Shown one piece after another: positions 33,241-46,500 of a stretch of 64,000 nt of DNA. The stretch comes from Rhynchopus euleeides (Eukaryota; Euglenozoa; Diplonemea; Diplonemida; Diplonemidae): contig OY723278.1 in NCBI GenBank assembly GCA_963210315.1, positions 1,860,001-1,924,000 of the forward strand, given 5' to 3'. Every line of letters starts with the position of its first letter. Position 1 is the first letter of the stretch. Made by a program: the position numbers and the translations under genes. The notes under the pieces were generated by a model. That model searched no databases and was not told where the DNA came from. It was given only the letters and a program-made list of their open reading frames with translations.

Positions 33241-33348
33241 CACCCCCCAAAAATCAAATAGTGGAGGGGGTCCGAAAACCCCCATTTTCGTCGGCTGGCA
33301 CGGTGAATAATAGAGGGGCCCTCTAGTATTTGCCCCCCCCCAGTAAGC

Positions 33349-35550
33349 GGGCTACCCAGTGGCACATTGAAGAGGATCCGGCGATGTGGCTTGAGAGCAC
33401 ACCAATAGTGTACCCTGCGCACTCCTCCCTTGGGGAGCCTTTGCTCAGATAGTGCAGAAAGGCGAGTGAAGCGGCCTCCCTTCACAAAAAAAAGGGAAAC
33501 TCTCTGTGCCTTTAGCTGGATCGTGCGTCCCCACTCACACCACTTCATCAGATCGGGGAGTTGTGTACACAAAGAGTGGGGTCTGCGTTATACCAAAAAC
33601 AACTTTTGGCAGTGCTTGGTTTGTTGTCTCGTTTTGCTGTCACTTTACGATCCAGCGGGGGCGGGGGGGGGGCACAGATAGTTTTCAAAAGTGACACAGG
33701 CTTGACACACAGTGGCACAGACCGAAGGCCCCCAAGGCCTCCCCATTATACACCCCTATCACGCCCCCCCCCCCCCCCCCCCCCCCTGCACCGTCCTCCC
33801 TCCCCTCCCTCTGGCCTCCCCCTCGCCCCCTGCACCCGCCCATCCCACGGGTGGGGGGGTGGTGGTGTGGTGTGTTGGAGGGCGGGGAGAAGAGACGTCA
33901 GTGCAGGGGAGGCTGTTCCCCCCAAGCGTAACGAACACCCTATTGCAGCTGCCTGGCTGCACATCTTGGATGCGATGGAGGGGGGGGGGGTTTGGCCACT
34001 GCCGTGCGCTGCACCCCCTCCCCCTCCATCCGGCACGTCGTGAAAACCCCAGACCCCTCCTGAGGCTGGCCCGATCATCGCGCAGTCGGATGTGATCACA
34101 GCGACGCCCCTCGCCCTCCCCCATCCCGACCCTCCACAGCCCCAGTCCCAGCCCCCCACCTAGCGCACGCCTGCACATGCCTGCCCTCGGGCTGATCAAA
34201 GCCCCCCAGTTGCCTCTTTCATGCAAACCGATTGTGTGTCAACACCGGTATTTCCTGGTCCTTCAGTTGCAGTACTCGTCGAGACCCCTACACTACCGGG
34301 ATATGTGAGAGAGAAGACAATACAGTCTTTCTTGGGTGAAAAAAAGAAGAAAAAAAACCCCTATTGCTTGGCCCATCGCGCTGCCATCCAGATGCCATAT
34401 ACAACAGCTCTTTAGCTGTTGCCCTGCCCCAGATAGGGTGTCGGCCGTCTTCAGACTCATCAGAGAGGAGATGTTGATGATACACCACTCATCCAGGGGG
34501 GATGGAGCGCATCGATTTCCGAGCCGCTTTGTGTTGTGTCGGCACACGCCATCTCTGCTCCACACAGCATGCCACATCCTCTCCCAAATGGGCCCCTTAT
34601 AGGTGTTCACATGGCTGGGCATTCCACCTGTATTTCCTGGCCATCGAGTTGCAGTACTCCCGAGGCCCCTACACTACCGGGAGAGGCTCGTTGGGTGGCA
34701 CGTATTTTTTGGAGCGCGCCTCGCAACACCCGGTATTTCCTGGCTGTTGAGTACCTCTACTTTCCAGGCCCCTACACTACCGGAAGATGTTAGCATGTTG
34801 GCACCAAACTGAAAGACATCATACACAGCCTGCTCAGGGGGGGCAGCAACTATCAAGTTGAGTCATGTATCGAAGGGATCCGGTGCAAAGGTTGGATGGC
34901 TCGTGCTGTCCCAATGAAATAATACCTGCAAACCGGCTGTCATGCATGAAAGAGATCAGGTGGATCACTCCCCACCGTGCACTGCAGGTCTTACCGAGGG
35001 ACCTGCAGATCACCCTTTGATTGATGGGCTCCACTGTCTAACACACAGTCTGGCATGACACACATCACATTGCAGTAAAAAGATACTGTCCAAAAGATAC
35101 ATGACAGCCACACCCTGTGAGGAGCACTTTAAACGCGGTCACCACCCACACCCACACAGATACTGAAGGGGAGGTGCTACTGCCCGTGCAGGGCGACACC
35201 GCCTTAAAACTTGATAACCACACCCACACACACTCCTACTCTAACAGGCTGTCCCCCCCCCCCCGCCACTCGGTAGGAGGGACACCTACACACAGACGCC
35301 CCCCCCCCCCCCCCCCACCCTCCCGTGCACGCGTGAGTGTGTGGGGTAGAGGGGGCGGGGGTGCGGGTGGGGTGGGGTGGGGTGGGGTGCCCCCACCACC
35401 CGCCCCTCCCCTTTTCTGCTTTCTTCCGAGCCCCCTCCCCCTCCCCTGCCCCTCCCCTCCCCTCTCGCCCCCATCCCCCCAGCTGCTGGGGACGAACCGA
35501 TTCGGTGAGGTAGGGGTGGAGGGTGGTGTGGAGGGTGCCTTGCCTTCAGC
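33349..35550. other. Intergenic, no gene seen; short bounded repeats and C tracts
   Basis: About 2.2 kb upstream of ATG2. It contains three copies of a roughly 50-base repeat at 34248-34301, 34630-34682 and 34733-34791, a 23-base C run at 33764-33786 and an 18-base C run at 35299-35316. A GCCTTCAG acceptor-like site (AG 35548-35549) abuts the ATG2 start. No coding frame is convincing. Confidence 0.55.
34248..34791 (+). repeat. Three ~50-bp repeats bounded by CCGGTA...TACCGG
   Basis: Each copy starts (C)CGGTATTTCCTGG or CTGTATTTCCTGG and ends CCCCTACACTACCGG, with a shared GAGTTGCAGTACTC-like middle. The boundary hexamers CCGGTA and TACCGG are inverted repeats of each other. Start-to-start spacing is about 382 and 103 bases. 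Confidence 0.75.
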
Positions 35551-38500
35551 ATGTCTTTCATCAATGTGGTTGACTGGATGGTGAGCAGCGTCGGGAAGAA
35601 GGTTGTCCACTTTGTGATCAAACGGATGCTGCAGAGGTTTTTGAAGAACCTCGTCCCGGAGCAGTTCACGCAGTTCTCCCTGTCGGAAGGGTTTGTCTTT
35701 GAAAACCTCGAGTTTGAGACCAACGTCATCAACTCCGTTATCCTCAAGGACGTCCCCTTCAGGTTGAGATATGGCAAAATCGGCTCCCTCAGGGTTGACT
35801 GGAGCCTCACCACCATGACTGTCAGCTTCCATGTCAGCGATGTCGACGTTGTGCTTGACTACGTCCCTCTGTCCGCCGAACAGCAGAAGCCCACCCCTGC
35901 CCCCGAAGCCCACTCCCCGAAGGCAGAAGATGTCCTTTCCAGATCTCTCCTTCTCGGTGATGTGAACAAACAGGATGTCGACAAGCTGGCGCACGAGGTG
36001 GAGGGTGTGGACGCCGATGCGGCAGACCTCGGGGAAATCGCCGCGGAGGAGAGCGATGAGGAGTTCCAATCCGCACGGGTCCGCGACATGATCGACAACG
36101 CCGTGCAGCGGATGCGCGTCACAGTCACCTCGGGGGTTGTCACACTCCGCTTCGCAACCACACCTCCGGGGGTGTCGCCACCTTCCTTCGACATCCTCCG
36201 CTTCGAGGTGCCCTGGTTGGAGATCTGCGACCCAGACGTTGTGAGGCCTGCTGCGCCCAGCCCTTCCTCCAGGGCCCGCGCCACGGCAGGCTCGCAGAAG
36301 TCGTACGCCAAGAAGGTCTTCTTCCAGTCATTTCTCGTCTACATCGGGTCTACCAAAGGCAAGGGCGAGGAATCCTCAGGTGACTGGAGGGGTTACGAGT
36401 CCTCCTCAGTCTGCTCCACCCCACGGAGGGCACGCCAGGCTGCCAAGTCGGATAGCGACGGGGGGTCGCCAGCGGAGGGGGATGATGAGGACTCCTCGCA
36501 TGTGCCGGAGGGGGTGCCGGACCTCATCGGGATGGTGCATGCGGATGATATTAACAGCATCGAGATATCCTTCCCGGCGGGGCTGGATGTGAACATCGCG
36601 TTGGAGTCGCTGCATTTGGTAGTTGCGCCGAAGCATCTGGCGCGGCTTTCGAATATCATGTCCATCCTTTCAACAGGGGGTGCGGAGCGTGAGGATGTTG
36701 AAGACAACGAGAAGATCGTGCGCCGGACAGTTGAGGAGGTCGGTGTCGAAGGAGAGAGGCGATCCGCCGAATCCGCAGAGGTCCAACTGGGTGGCACCGA
36801 CCAGGGTGAGGTTGCACCTCAGCTGAGCATGACAGTCTACGTCACGAGGCTTCTCTGCGCAGTGGTCGGGACAGATGCCTCGAAGAAGGACAGCATCTGG
36901 CACAGTGTTTTGGAAACCGTCAGGAAGTCCGCTCCTCCGACAACAGACTATCTGTCTGGGCCTACCCCGGGGGATAAGACGAAAATAGACTCGCCCGTGG
37001 ATTACCTGGATCAGGATCATATCCTCATCGACTCGCGGCAGATCGGGAAGGCGGCTGGTGTGATAGTGAGGCTGAAGAGCACTGTGAAGGGTGAGGGGAT
37101 TAGCTGTACTAACGTGGAGGGGGGGCTGACCTTTCCGGTGGTGAGCTGGAGGCAGCACATCGACGAGGCGATGCCGCATGCCAATCCGGAGAACATCAGC
37201 TCCATCCTGTCGCAGGATGCCACGTTTGACAGGGAGACGGGTTGGATTTCCCGCAAGCTCCTCGACTTTGTGAAGAACGACCGGACAACGCAGTTCACAG
37301 TTCTGGGGACAACCACCGTCACCAAACAATACAACGTGGCGCTCGTCCGCCTTGAGACGATTGTCAGACAGGAGATCAAAATCCGCGCCGCTCCGCGTGT
37401 GATAGTCTACGTCCCCCTCCTTCAGGACATGCTTGGGCGTGCCTTCTACGCCTTGCTGGGGTGCGGTGCAGCGCCAGACGAACCCCACGGCTCACGAGGC
37501 CCCCTCAGCCCACAGGGCGGTCCCCATGCTGGGAGCTGCGTGCAGTTCGGCGGGAATGCCCAATCCCCAGTCGAAGCGGGCGGGCCGCGCCAGGGTTTCC
37601 CTGCATCGTCGCCATCATCTGTCTACTTCGACGACGTCTTTGAGGGCGGGGAGGGCTATAAGAGCTCAGACCTCATCACATCTCGCGTGCGTGCCAGGGC
37701 AGAGGTGCAGGCCAGTCAGCACACCACCAGCGGCGGCAGCAGCAGCAATCTCAGCAGCATGGGCGGGATCCCCGTGGCTCCCGGTGTGCCGCACCTGCCT
37801 GGGCTCGGGCACCCCGCCCCGCCCCCTCTGGGGATGCCGACGCGCAGCGTGACGTTCGGCTCGCGCAGCGTGCCCAGCAGCATGATGATGCACAGCTGCA
37901 TCGGGGGGTCGGACGACGAGTCCGACGAGATCAGCCTCATCAGCACCCCAGCCCACACCGGGGTGCCCTGGCCTGCCGCGCCCGGCGCCTCCAACGGCAT
38001 GTCCGGTGCCTGCGGGGGCACCGGCGGCCCCACTGTCGGGGGGCACCCCCTCCCCCCCATCGCCCGGACCCCCTCCTCCTCCTCGGCAGTCCGCCTCTAC
38101 AACTCCTACCACGAGAGCCACAGCGAGGTGGTGCTCCTCGCAAAAACCGTCGAGGTGACCGTCTACTTCGGGTCGAAGGACCAGGCGGATGATGAGTCCC
38201 TCATGGGGCCCCTCCTGAAGGCAATCCTGAACTACCACGAGGATGGGCTGTGGCTGCGGTGCTGCCTGCGGGGGGTGTTTGAACACTGCGACATACGCTG
38301 CACGACATCTGCTTACACCCTGAATGGCAGAGCGGTTGACAAGGTGAGCGCTGCGACAGCCGCACGCCCTAAGGCGCCAGCACAGCCCCCCGCGACTGTC
38401 CTGAAGGTTGCCGCATCGGCTTTAAAGGTCTACCTGACCCGCAATGAGGTGGAGACGACAATCATCGCATTTGAATCGCCGCAGAGCAAACCGCAGAAGG

Positions 38501-41500
38501 CGAGGAAGGACATGCGCCCCAACACTGCGTCGGTTCGCGAGCTTCCTCCCCCCAATATCACCATCACCCTGCGGAGTGGGACTGATGTCGGGAGGACCGC
38601 ATTGCTGACCAGGGTGAGTGAGATGCGGTCGGAGGAGGATGAGCAGCACCTCCGGAAGAGGGCGTCGGAGGCGAGTGACGCGCATATCCAGGTGGAGTTC
38701 CCCCAGGCACGCGCCACCCTGAAGAAGGACGAGGTTCTGGTTCTGATCTACCTCATCTCCAAGGCATCCAGCTCGCTGTCGGCGGCGCTTGCCCCCCCCG
38801 AGGGTTCGGCGGCAAAAACCCCAAACCAGATGCACCACTCCACAAGCTTCTTCGGAGACGGTGCCTTCCCCTTCGCGCTGCTCTCCACCCAAGCCGCACT
38901 CAAGCCGTGGCAGGTCCCCAACAGAGTGATAACCCTGTCTGTGAAGTGCCCTCTGAGCATCGACATCACCGCGCCGATGTGCTACCCCTCAGACGGAAAG
39001 CCACCCTATACCATGACGTATCCCCAGAGCCCCCCGTCACACAGCTATGCCGCACATATCGGGGGGTTGGAGGCGTTCCTCGTGGTGCATGCTAGCTCAG
39101 GGGATCCTTTCGTCCGCTTCCTCCTCGACTCTGAGACAGTTCAGTTTTTGGAGAATGTCACCGGGGTTTCTGCGGACACCCCGGCGCAACCCGAGCTCCA
39201 CCGCCGCAGGTCGGGCCGCGGCACCGGGGGTGTCAACCAGAGCGATGGGAGCAGCAGCGGCAGCGGCGGGGGTGGGGGCGGCGGAGCGACCCCTTCCGGA
39301 ACCCAACCCCTCCTGCGGAACTACCACAGCCTCTATGAGCGGAGCCACATGTCGGTGGATGAATCCATCATGGGTCCCCCCCCGGGGGTGGCGCGGAAGC
39401 TGAAGAAGGGTATTCGGATATTCGTCGCATTCTCGCAGTGCACCCCGGCGAACCCGAGCTACACATCTATCCGGGACAGGCAGGATATTGAGCTGCACGT
39501 TGTGCTCAACAGGATGCTTCTGTCGCACCGCGTCAGCCAGGAGGCTAACAACTGGATTCTCGTCCTCACCGAATTCTTCTCCGACGTGCAGAGGACGGAG
39601 GAGGTTGGGGTGGCAGACGACAGCTCCGACGATATGGACCCAACATCCGGGGATCTCCCAGGGGATGTCCGGGCGAACCGCCTCCAGTCGACAAAGATCA
39701 CCGTGGAGGCTGTGAATCTCATCGTAGACTATATGCCTGTCGGCCTGCCCGGGAGGGCACTGATCTTCTCCGAGGGCATCGGGTTTAAATGCCTCTCGAC
39801 GCTTCTCTCCTGCGAGTTCCGTGCGGAGGTGACGGTTGGCGCGTCAACCGTGCTCCTCGATGACGGGCATTTCACGCGGGATCTCATCGCGTATGACGGG
39901 GAGGCATCCTCGGCGTCTCTCTTCGGGAAATCCCTCGCAGGCATCGTGCATGATCTGGAGCTCCTGGGTTTCATCCGTGTCCTCGAGACGCGGAAAAACT
40001 CCGACGATAAGGACATCGAGGTGGTCATCAGAACCCTCGCTGCGACAGCCGACTGCACCCCCCATCTGAAACGGCGAGGCGGCGGGAGCGGTGTTGCCAC
40101 AGGCTCCCCCAAACGGAGCCCCGGCTCCGGCGCAGCCGACGCGCCGGGGGAGGGGGGTGAAGGTGACGGCGGGAACATCCGCCATCCCGCCTCCGACCCG
40201 CAGCTGAAGGTCGAAGTCGAGGAGGTTGTGAGCGATCAGGACAAGCCCTTCCTCGTTGAGGTGAAGGGGGGCTGTGTTAGAGCTGAGTGCTGCGCCGACT
40301 CATACCAGCTGCTGCAGGCGGTCGTGGCGTACTACTTCTCAGGCGCGGAGCAGGCGAAGATGAAGCCTGTCTCGGAATTCTACAGAGAAGCGCTCGGCCT
40401 CCCTGCGGACCTCACCCCACGGGAGGAACCCATCTCCGCCAGACGAAGCTCCTGTGGCGAGACCTCCAGGAATGCCCGGAGCGCTGCAGCGAAGGGTATC
40501 AAAGAGGCCTTGTCGCAGTGCCTCCCCGATGGGATTGCCGACGGCGCACCCCCGCCGACACCTCCTATGAGCGGGATCCGTCGCCCCGTCAACATCGTGA
40601 ATGATTATGCGGATACGAAGAAGGGGGGCGGGGTGGACAACTTCATCAACATCTCTAAGCAGCTCAGCCTTAACGACGAGGATGACGACGAAGGCCTCAC
40701 CAGGGCACGCATGGCGAGCAGGGAGATCAGGAAGCCGCCACACCTGGTTGCGGAGAGCATCGCAAGCAGCATCGTGACCCTGACGGATGGGCACCACCAG
40801 GACCCTGAGGTGCCTGTTGCGACAAAGCCACCTCCGTTTGAGGTGACGGATGCGACGCTGTCCTTTGGGGGTCAGGCGCCTGCTGAGCCGTTTGCACCTC
40901 CGGTGAGCTCGCCGACAGGCGGGGATGAGGATTCGTTTGTCAACGGGAGGTTCCTGCAGGGCGTGGACCGGGTCCCGCCGCAGCAGCCGCAGGCGGGGGG
41001 GCCGAGCGGCGGCGTGGGTGAGGACGGGCCCCCCTCCTCCAGGTTTGACACCGACATCTCCCTCCGCTTCCCGGAGCTCTCCGACATCAACGCGGTGGCG
41101 AATGCGTTTGCCGCGGGGGATCTCGATGCAACCTCCGATCTGGATGCCATCATGCAGCAGCACCCCATCGACTCCCCCAACAGCTGCCCTGCCGTGCGCG
41201 ATGGGGAGGGCCCAGACCCTTTCGAGGAGATGTCGCTCGATCGGGACGACCTCGGCGTGCAGCGCGAGCCCCGCCCTGCTGCCGAGGAGGAGGTTGAGGA
41301 GCAGTCCTCCCGCGTCCTGACGAAGGACAGGCTCGCGCTCTCCCTCCTGTTCATCGAGGGCTACGTTGCGGACCACAAGCCGCCTTCCTCAACGCTGCGC
41401 ACCATGAAGCGGAAGCAGGGTGACCCTGCTGTGCCTGAGTTTGAGCTGCGCATCTCAGGCCTCGACGTGCAGATCAATCTTTATGGCGGAAAGGACCTCG

Positions 41501-43553
41501 TCACATCGATGCCACCCGATGCTGTCCACCAGAAGATGAAGTCGATGCAGAATAGGGAGAAGAGTACCGTGACAATCCAGCGGGCGAAGCATTTATACCG
41601 CACGACGCGGGTGCATGGGCAGCTCGTCACCCTGATGTGCAACGACATATTCCTCGCGTTCCTCAAGTTCTCCGATGCGGGTGCAGGGGACAGTGGGATG
41701 CTGTGGAGGGTTCGGGCTGGGTCTCGCTCAGTGGATGTGATCGATAAGCTGACAACCTCCAGCAGGAACAAGATTCTGACCAGCGCGAACAGCCTCGGGG
41801 AGCACAGCGACCTCATCATGGTGGAGGTGGACGCGGCTGTTCCGCTGTCGCGTGTCGGCATGCCGGATGCCGCAAAGCACGCCGAGCTTTCGCTGTCTGT
41901 CAACGCGGAACCTCTGAGGGTCAACGTGGATCAGGATGCGCTGGAGTTTGTGGCGAAGTTCTTCGCAAAGCCGGAGCAGCCGCAGGCGCCGGGCGCAGAG
42001 GCTCCGGCATCCCGGCAGGGCTCCAACCTGGGCCCCACAGGCAGCGGGCAGCTGGGCGGGGTGGAGGGCCTGGTGGAGGGGTCCAGCGTGCACCTGTCCC
42101 TCGAGAACAACCCCGATGAGTCGCAGGTGTACTTCCGGCGTGTCGATATCGGGAACATCCTGATCAAGGTGGACTATTCGGCGAAGCGGTGCTCCACGGA
42201 GAACCTGATGAAGTGCGACCCGATCGAGATCCTCAACCTGATCAACATCGAGGGGATGGTCATCGATCTCGGGAGGGTTGCTGTGGAGGGGTGCTGGTCG
42301 AACGAGCTCCCCGTGCGCCTGGCTGAGTTCTGGTGGTCCACCCTGAATGTTCCGGATGTGCTCTCGGGTGTCCCGACAATCAGGTATGGTTGTGAAGCGG
42401 TTGGGAGAGTTAGTGCGGGTGTTTGGGTGGGAATGACTCGGGGTGGTTGTGTGTCCCCTTTCCGGCACAGCGACACTCACAACACAGGATATAAGGGGTG
42501 GCCATGTGTGTTGTGGGGTGGTGAGATATTCAATCAGCACGAGATGCTTACATCAAGTGCGTCTAAACCCCTCCCACTCACCCCATCTCCCTTCAGGGCC
42601 GTGACACGTCTTGGCGCGGGTGCCGTGAGGCTGGTGAAGCGCCCGTACACCGCTTATCAGGCAGGCGAGAACCCCGTTGCGTATGCCCTGCTGCTGTTGT
42701 CCGTTGTCTTTTGCTGCACCTGCACACAGTGCAGGTGTTATCTGCACCACACACCCTCCCCCGCCTATTGTCCCCACCGTCTATTCTCACAGGGGGCTCG
42801 CGAATGAGCTGGTCCGGTTGGTGCAGAGCAGCGTCGTTGAGGGGCTGCATCTGACGGACATCCTGGCACAGCTTGCCAGCGGTGTTGTAGGTGCAGGGGT
42901 CACAGCGCTGGACACAGGCGAGGTATGGTGGCTTCTGTTTTGCGGGGGGATGCTGTTTCTGCCCAAGCCGAGAAGCTTTGTTTTTACAGCGAAATATACG
43001 GTGGGGAGCGCATGGCGCGCGCCGCGGGTGTGTGTTGTCAGGACAGCAACAAAACCGCCTGACACAGCGGCCTCTCCCATGCCACAACACACTGCAAAAA
43101 ACTCACACCAACCCACAGGAGGACGCCTTTGTGCAGAAGCCCGCAGTCCCGCAGCCATCGTCTGCCCTCGAGGGCATGAAGCAGGGCATTGAAACGGCAC
43201 ACTCCGACCTGCGGGGCGGTGTCGATGCATTCCGCAACCTGCCCCGCGCCCTGTGCGATGGGTACATCCTGCTCCTTGCCAGTTCCATCTGCCTTGTCGT
43301 GCTCAAGCCTGTGCGCGGTATGCATTCATGTCGCTCGGAAGCTGTTTCTTCGGGTGGGGGGTGGGGTTGTACTTCCCTGTGTGTCTGTGTCTCCCTTCCC
43401 CATGTCCCGACCACACCACCACACACAGGTGTCTTCAGAGGCTGGCGTTCGTTTGCGCAGGGCACAATGACATCTCTGGACCCTCAGCTGCGTGCGGAGC
43501 ACCCAGTGCTGTTCAAGCGCCCCCGAGGAAGCCCTCTGATTCCCACGCTGTGA
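35551..43553 (+). CDS. ATG2: ATG2-like autophagy lipid-transfer protein (~2,456 aa)
   Basis: Five exons (35551-42383, 42597-42680, 42793-42922, 43119-43317, 43429-43553) encode 2,456 residues, well above the roughly 1,600-2,100 usual for ATG2. The first 110 residues form a chorein-type N-terminus (VIKRMLQRFLKNLVPEQ, then KIGSLRVDW). The C-terminus has the ATG2 signature region: KVDYSAKRCSTENL, LNLINIEGMVIDLGRVAVEG, NVPDVLSGVPTIR, and after the introns LVVLKPVRGVFRGWR and MTSLDPQL. ATG2 is a rod-shaped bridge that moves phospholipid from the ER to the growing phagophore with ATG18/WIPI and ATG9. Long low-complexity Gly/Ser/Pro inserts (around residues 640-860, 1,210-1,260, 1,500-1,560 and 1,790-1,830) explain the extra length. 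All four introns fall in the last 7% of the protein. The start directly follows CTTCAG. Confidence 0.88.
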
Positions 43554-46500
43554 TCCTGTGTGGAAGACAAGGGGGGGAATCCAGGGGACGGGGAGTGGGG
43601 TTGGGGCATGCGCCTCACAGTGCAACCCCTCACCAAACCCTTCGAGGTGCACAGTGCACAGCACACTGGGTATACCTTCTGTTGTTACTTCTCCCATACA
43701 CCCCCGCCCCCCCTCCCCCCCTATGAGCGAACCCAATACGGGCCGGATCACTTCTCACCAGCATTCGAAGGGGATGCCAACCTCCTCTCTCTGTACCTTA
43801 CCTTACCTTACCTTCCCTTTCTCCACACCCTCTACCCTCCTGTGAGCGAAATCACCCGTCACCCGCCCCCCTCACACTCCCCTTCCCCAGGGGTGCCCTT
43901 GTCTAACCCGCTGTGGTGTTGGTTGGGGCCACCGCTGCCCTTTCCTGGGTGTGTCCCACAGCGCCTCTCCTGTTCGTGCTTAGGATGGCAGGCAGGCCCG
44001 CCTGCCTGCCGCATCTTGGGCATATTTTTTTTTGCAAAGGAAAAAAATGGGGGGTGTGAGGGCTGTGCATGTTTTGCAGCACGGATCCCCTTCCCCCAAG
44101 AAGCTCCGCTTGCCGGCCCTGTTGGCAACCCGGTGCCTTTGTGAAAACGAAATCTGGGGGGGGGGGGGATGGGTGTGGGGGGCCCAGAGCCCCAGGACCT
44201 TGGGGTTTTGTTTTGGTATTTTTTGTGTTTTGAGCTTTTTCGTCGAGACCAGGTGGGTGGAGAGGGGTCGGGGGTGTGGTGGCGGGTATGTGTCAACTTT
44301 TGAGGGGTGCGTGTGTGTGTGCAATACCAAAAAAGCGAGATATATGGCACATTGGCAGTGTCGCGTGTGTGACAGGTGGATGCGACCATGGGAATGGGGT
44401 GGTCCCCCCCCCCGCGTGCCCGCTGTGCGCACCTTGGAGCGGGGGTGGTGAGGTGGGTCTCTTCCCCACACCACCACCCCCACCCACCCCGACACACACG
44501 CTTTGCAGGGGGTGCACCCTTTTGTTTTGCCTAACCTGAGGTATTTCGGTGTACCTGCCACTTCTCGCTGCCCAGTCTTGACTCGTCGGCAATACTGTGA
44601 GTTTCCTCTCTGTGTGCCTCCGGTTGAAGGAGAGGCCGCTGAAAGAAGGGGCTCGGTGGATGTGCCCTCCACTGCAATGTGTTTCTGTGCCCCCCCCTCC
44701 CCCCCCAAGGGCCGTGTTGTGAAACGGCAAAACACAAAACGCAAGGTGGGGGCTGCTGGATCTGACATTGTATTGTTAGCTTAGCCACCACCACATCCCC
44801 CCCGGCCGGTTTGCATGCCTGAAGACACTTAACACAGCCTCACCCCCACCACCCCTGGAAATAGGGGTGGTGTGGTGTGGGTGTGTGGGATAGGGAGAGA
44901 GTTATTACTTTACTCTGTGCCAAACCCTGCCCAGCCTCTGCAAAGGCTTTTTGAAATTTTCTGATTCCTTCTCCACCCCCCCCCCCTCCCCTGGAGGGGG
45001 TCACCTCCCCCATGGCGAGTGTCACCCCCCCGCTCTCCATCCGTCTCCATGAGCTGTGTGGAGGGGAATATCATTCAAAGGATTCAAAAAGTTGGAAAAC
45101 TCGTTTAAGATGCACCCTGGCCCACCACAATACGTGCCTACATTCTAACCCTCCCCTCCTACCTGTGGGGTGAGCTTATCTTGCGTTGCTGTCAAACCAT
45201 TCGATCCAGCGGGAGGGGGGGGGGGGTGCTTCTTACGGCTTTCCTCCTAGCTCTCGCCCTCCCTCCCCCCCGGCGTGATTCTCACCATGTCTCAGGCATG
45301 CAGGGGGGTTATTTTTTGCGGGTTTTGAAGGCAGCCAACCCCCCTGTACCTTGCCTTGCCTTTGCTTTACTACCCCCAAGCTGTGTCAAAAAAAAATTAC
45401 CCCATGGGGGGTCTTCGCTGGGCGTTATCCTTCGTCAATCTTCGTCGGTTTTCAGCTAATTCAGCAGGAAATTCACCAAAAATGCACTGACGATCACCCC
45501 GTAGCGAAGACCCCCCCCCCCCATGTGTGCTAAAACATCACCCTGGCCGTCGAAACGGTTTGCTGGGCCTGTCTGGGGGGGGGGTGATGAGTGGTGTCCC
45601 TTTATTTAAAAAGCCACGTCCCCCGGCCAGGTCAGACCCCCCCCCCAAGAGGTGGTGGACTGCAAAGAACGGTTGTGTGCTGTTTCAGAGGGGGGAATAA
45701 CTCTCCTTTTATTTTGACAACACCCCCTTGCCAGTGGTATCCCCCGGTTCTCTCCCTGCCCGACCATGTGCCAAGCCCGTGTATAATATGATGCCAGTGA
45801 GGGGGGGGGGGGGTGGGAGGGGAGAGAGGTGTTGGGTAAACCAATACACTGGCTCACCCTAATCCCCACCTTCTTCTCCCTCGTCCCACCCCCCACTCGG
45901 AATATGTCTGGGGTTGTGTGGCGCCCCACACAAGGTCAAGAAATGTTGGATGGAACCCCCCCCGCTCGCTCGCCCACCCCGCATCCCCCCGTACCCCCAT
46001 CGGACAAACGCGTATCTGTTTTTGGTAGCCCCTTTTCGATCCCCCCCCCCCTGTTTGTTGCGGCCGTCAGCACTATCTCGGGTTTGCGGTTTTAACAGCA
46101 ACACACCTCTCTGCCTTCGGTCTTGCCTGGCTCGGGGGACCTACCCTGCCCCGTCACGCACACACACATGTGAAACTGCTTATATCAGTGTGGAGGGACC
46201 ACTAACACCACAGATCACCCTGCCTTCGATGTGATCTCTACTGTCTGTGGCACACGCACTTCGTCTGGAAATAACCCCCCTTCCCCACCAAGCTTTTCTT
46301 TTCTTCTAGCCCCACTGCCTTTCTTGCCACGCCACCGCCCCCGCCCCCCTCTCCGCAAACACACATTGCAAGAAGGTGCTGGGAGATTTACTTTTCCATT
46401 CACTCTCGACGATCAAACCCCCCCTCTCCGCACACTGAAAAAGTTTGCAGTGCAAAAACAAAGTGCGCTCTCTTTTCATTGATACACACACGCCCGCCGG

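Larger units (their letters stand above)
28575..33348. mobile_element. Repeat-rich tract bounded by ~30-bp inverted repeats
   Basis: The left edge reads GCTTAC, a TGGGG-type G run, then CAAATAATAGAGGGG (28575-28606). The right edge (33318-33348) is its reverse complement with small changes: CCCTCTAGTATTTG, a C run, then CAGTAAGC. Related AATAATTGAGGGG-type sequences lie just inside both ends. Inside are two dispersed GC hairpins, a truncated LINE, GACCC-rich palindromes and a diverged tandem repeat. It may be one large composite TIR element or two inverted copies of a small element that trap unrelated insertions. No matching target duplication could be confirmed. Confidence 0.45.
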
